From: an uncultured Campylobacter sp.
GTDB taxonomy: Bacteria > Campylobacterota > Campylobacteria > Campylobacterales > Campylobacteraceae
DNA: 7,715 nt
Assembly: GCF_937997405.1 (NCBI RefSeq)
Contig: NZ_CALKTL010000036.1
Span: 1 to 7,715, forward strand
Direction: 5' to 3'
In this document: piece after piece, positions 5,761 to 7,715 of the stretch
How the letters are laid out: every line of letters starts with the position of its first letter
Numbering within the stretch: position 1 is the first letter of the stretch
Program-made: the position numbers and the translations under genes
Notes under the pieces: model-generated
What the model saw: only the letters and a program-made list of their open reading frames with translations
Told to the model about the DNA's origin: nothing
The model's database searches: none

Positions 5761-7098
5761 ATGGACATCAAAAACGTAACCGAAACGATCGCGATGATCG
5801 AGGAGCAAAATTTCGACATCCGCACGATCACGATGGGCATCAGCCTGCTTGACTGCATCGATCCCGATATGGGCAAAGCCGCGGAGAAAATTTACGCCAA
5901 GATCACCGATAAGGCGCGCGATCTGGTAAAGGTCGGCAATGAAATTTCAGCAGAGCTCGGCATCCCGATCGTAAATAAACGCGTCTGCGTAACGCCTATC
6001 GCCATCATCGGCGCGGCGACGAACGCTACTGACTATGTGCCGCTTGCTAAAGCGATGGATAAGGCGGCACAAAAGGTCGGTATCGACTTTATCGGCGGCT
6101 TTTCGGCGCTCGTGCAAAAGGGCTACGCAAAGGGCGATAAAATTTTAATCAACTCCATCCCGGCTGCGCTCGCCGCGACGCAAAAGGTCTGCTCGTCGGT
6201 AAATATCGGCTCGACCAAAACCGGCATAAATATGAGCGCGGTCGCCGATATGGGGCGCGTGATCAAAGAAACGGCGCGGCTTTCGGATCTTGGTGCGGCA
6301 AAGCTAGTCGTGTTTGCCAACGCCGTCGAGGATAATCCCTTCATGGCGGGCGCATTTCACGGCGTGGGCGAGGCAGAAGTCGTCATAAACGTGGGCGTAT
6401 CGGGCCCCGGCGTCGTTAAGCGCGCGCTTGAGAAGGTGCGCGGGGCGAGCTTTGACGTGGTAGCAGAGACCGTGAAAAAGACGGCGTTTAAGATCACGCG
6501 CATTGGACAGCTCGTCGGTCAAATGGCGTCCGAGCGACTGGGCGTGAAATTTGGCATCGTAGATCTCTCGCTAGCCCCAACCCCTGCGGTGGGCGATTCG
6601 GTCGCGCGCGTGCTTGAGGAGATGGGGCTGGAGCGCGTCGGCACGCACGGCACTACTGCGGCTTTGGCGCTGCTAAACGATGCGGTCAAAAAGGGCGGAG
6701 TAATGGCGTGCAACCAAGTAGGCGGGCTTAGCGGCGCGTTCATCCCCGTCTCCGAAGACGAGGGCATGATCGCCGCGGTGCGCGCAGGATCGCTAAGCTT
6801 AGAAAAGCTCGAAGCGATGACTGCGATCTGCTCGGTGGGGCTCGATATGATCGCGATCCCGCAGGATACGCCCGAGCAGACGATCGCCGCGATCATAGCC
6901 GACGAGGCCGCGATCGGCGTGATAAATCAAAAAACGACCGCCGTGCGCATCATCCCAAAAGGCAAAGAGGGTGACACGCTGGAGTTTGGCGGGCTTCTGG
7001 GCAGCGCGCCCGTGATGAGCGTAAATAAAAACTCATCGGCAGACTTCATCGCTCGCGGCGGCCAGATACCAGCACCCATTCATAGTTTTAAGAATTAA
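5761..7098 (+). CDS. UPF0210/DUF711 family protein (PFL-like fold)
   Basis: The 445-residue product matches the UPF0210 (DUF711) family in length (about 450) and wording. The start MDIKNVTETIAMIEEQNFDI leads to RTITMGISLLDC, then the blocks IVNKRVCVTPIAII, GIDFIGGFSALVQKG and SSVNIGSTKTGINM. Later come VVFANAVEDNPFMAGAFHG, VGVSGPGVV and GTHGTTAALALLND. The C-terminal part has QVGGLSGAFIPVSEDEGM. The fold is related to pyruvate formate-lyase, but I see no C-terminal glycyl-radical signature, and the enzymatic role is not established. No signal peptide is present, so it is cytoplasmic. A ribosome binding site AAGG (5750-5753) overlaps the stop codon of the ACT frame, so the two are coupled. Co-occurrence with the UPF0237 ACT protein suggests that the ACT protein senses a ligand for this one, which is inference. 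Confidence 0.93.
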   Translation: MDIKNVTETIAMIEEQNFDIRTITMGISLLDCIDPDMGKAAEKIYAKITDKARDLVKVGNEISAELGIPIVNKRVCVTPIAIIGAATNATDYVPLAKAMDKAAQKVGIDFIGGFSALVQKGYAKGDKILINSIPAALAATQKVCSSVNIGSTKTGINMSAVADMGRVIKETARLSDLGAAKLVVFANAVEDNPFMAGAFHGVGEAEVVINVGVSGPGVVKRALEKVRGASFDVVAETVKKTAFKITRIGQLVGQMASERLGVKFGIVDLSLAPTPAVGDSVARVLEEMGLERVGTHGTTAALALLNDAVKKGGVMACNQVGGLSGAFIPVSEDEGMIAAVRAGSLSLEKLEAMTAICSVGLDMIAIPQDTPEQTIAAIIADEAAIGVINQKTTAVRIIPKGKEGDTLEFGGLLGSAPVMSVNKNSSADFIARGGQIPAPIHSFKN

Positions 7099-7123
7099 AG
7101 CTTAACCCGCTTAAGGAGGAAAA

Positions 7124-7537
7124 ATGAGAGCGTTTGCATTATTTGCAGCGGCTTTGCTTCTAAGCGGCTGCTCCATAATCTCGGCATTTTATAGCAATGA
7201 GAAAAAATTCGAGCTGGTGGGCTTGGGGCAAGACGGGGTTTATAGGACTTCGGACGACAGCGCAGATACGCTAATAAAAATAACGTCCGCCCGCACAAAA
7301 GAGGGCGAGCCGTATCGTATAATCCACACGCTGGAAATTCCTAAAAATTCTACCCTGACGGATTTTGATAGCAACGATAAAGAGGTATTTAAAATAGACT
7401 GCTCCAAGAATCGTTGCTCGCCCGAATATGACAGGGAACCGAAAAGAATCGCCATTTCTTGGCCCGCGCCGAATGGGGGCGGCGTTTTTGACGGCGTCAT
7501 ATATCTAAAAAATTTACGGCTCGTAAAGGCGTATTAA
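7124..7537 (+). CDS. Small lipoprotein of unknown function
   Basis: The 137-residue product begins with a short positive N-terminus and hydrophobic stretch (4-13), then the lipobox LSGC, so cleavage is expected before Cys16 with lipid attachment. The mature part of about 122 residues is soluble, with two further cysteines in a DCSKNRC motif (about 105-111) that could form a disulfide in the periplasm. The C-terminal region has beta-strand character (AISWPAPNGGG, FDGVIYLKNLRLV). I recognise no family. The start is firm: AAGGAGGA at 7113-7120 is the strongest ribosome binding site in the window. It lies 25 bases after the UPF0210 gene, so cotranscription is likely, but a shared function is not implied. 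Confidence 0.85.
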   Translation: MRAFALFAAALLLSGCSIISAFYSNEKKFELVGLGQDGVYRTSDDSADTLIKITSARTKEGEPYRIIHTLEIPKNSTLTDFDSNDKEVFKIDCSKNRCSPEYDREPKRIAISWPAPNGGGVFDGVIYLKNLRLVKAY

Positions 7538-7715
7538 ATTTGCGGATTTAAAAGAGCGCAAAATTCTAAGTCGCCGCGATGGAATTTAGCTCTAAATTTT
7601 ACGCTTGCAGGCGTGGAATTTTGAATTAAAATTTCGGCGCGGAATTTCGCTTTTAAATTTTACGGCGTGAAATTTTACGGTGCGCTGTCTCTACGGCGCG
7701 CGATCCCCGCGGCAC
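7538..7715. repeat. Noncoding tail with short AAATTTTACG and GGAATTT repeats
   Basis: No supported gene lies here. AAATTTTACG occurs at 7594-7603, 7655-7664 and 7670-7679; the last two copies belong to a 15-base tandem pair (7655-7669 and 7670-7684) that differs near its end. GGAATTT occurs at 7581, 7615 and 7641. A weak hairpin, TTTGCG (7539-7544) with CGCAAA (7557-7562), follows the lipoprotein stop but has no T-run. Confidence 0.5.

Noticed and set aside
7101..7115. CTTAA-CCCGC-TTAAG hairpin that overlaps the lipoprotein ribosome binding site.
   Set aside because: Five A/T-rich pairs are too weak to control translation, and such short repeats are common.
7539..7562. Hairpin after the lipoprotein stop as a terminator.
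   Set aside because: Six pairs, a 12-base loop and no T-run after it.
7667..7715. Open frame from GTG at 7667 to the window end.
   Set aside because: No ribosome binding site, and the start lies inside the repeat pair. Only 16 codons are visible.

Overview
The window suggests a Campylobacter species with relatively high G+C for the genus, closer to the oral species (gracilis, rectus, showae type) than to C. jejuni. The reasons are the gene order der-aroK-trpS, the genus-typical wording of Der and TrpS, and AAATTT motifs scattered through G+C-rich sequence. The species is an inference.

Layout. (1) Positions 1 to about 344 do not fit the rest. On the minus strand they carry the last 55 codons of a Bacteroidetes-type (Prevotella-like) ribosomal protein S16 with its Ala/Lys/Glu-rich tail, followed by a good intrinsic terminator. 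(2) At 341-344 this piece is joined, within a codon run, to a minus-strand EamA/DMT transporter gene that starts at 1141 and so lacks its 3' end. The best explanation is an assembly or library chimera. (3) Positions 1142-1599 are a divergent intergenic region with a -10 box for each flanking gene and a cluster of AAATTT motifs, including a 14-bp perfect palindrome. (4) Positions 1600-4922 hold der (ribosome-assembly GTPase), aroK (shikimate kinase) with an in-frame 145-residue C-terminal extension of unknown function, and trpS. They are packed with a 14-nt overlap and a 10-nt gap, so they are probably one transcript. (5) Positions 4933-5430 encode a small multi-spanning membrane protein resembling the DUF2628 group. 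(6) Positions 5485-7537 hold an ACT-domain (UPF0237) gene interrupted by an in-frame TAA, its usual partner of the UPF0210/DUF711 (PFL-like) family, and a small lipoprotein. (7) The last 178 bases are noncoding and rich in short AAATTTTACG and GGAATTT repeats.

The core genes serve housekeeping roles: ribosome biogenesis, aromatic amino acid synthesis and tRNA-Trp charging. I see no clear new multi-gene system. The points most worth a second look are the cross-phylum junction, the in-frame stop in the ACT gene, the AroK extension with an internal ribosome binding site and start, and a glycine in place of the Mg-binding Ser/Thr in the AroK P-loop.
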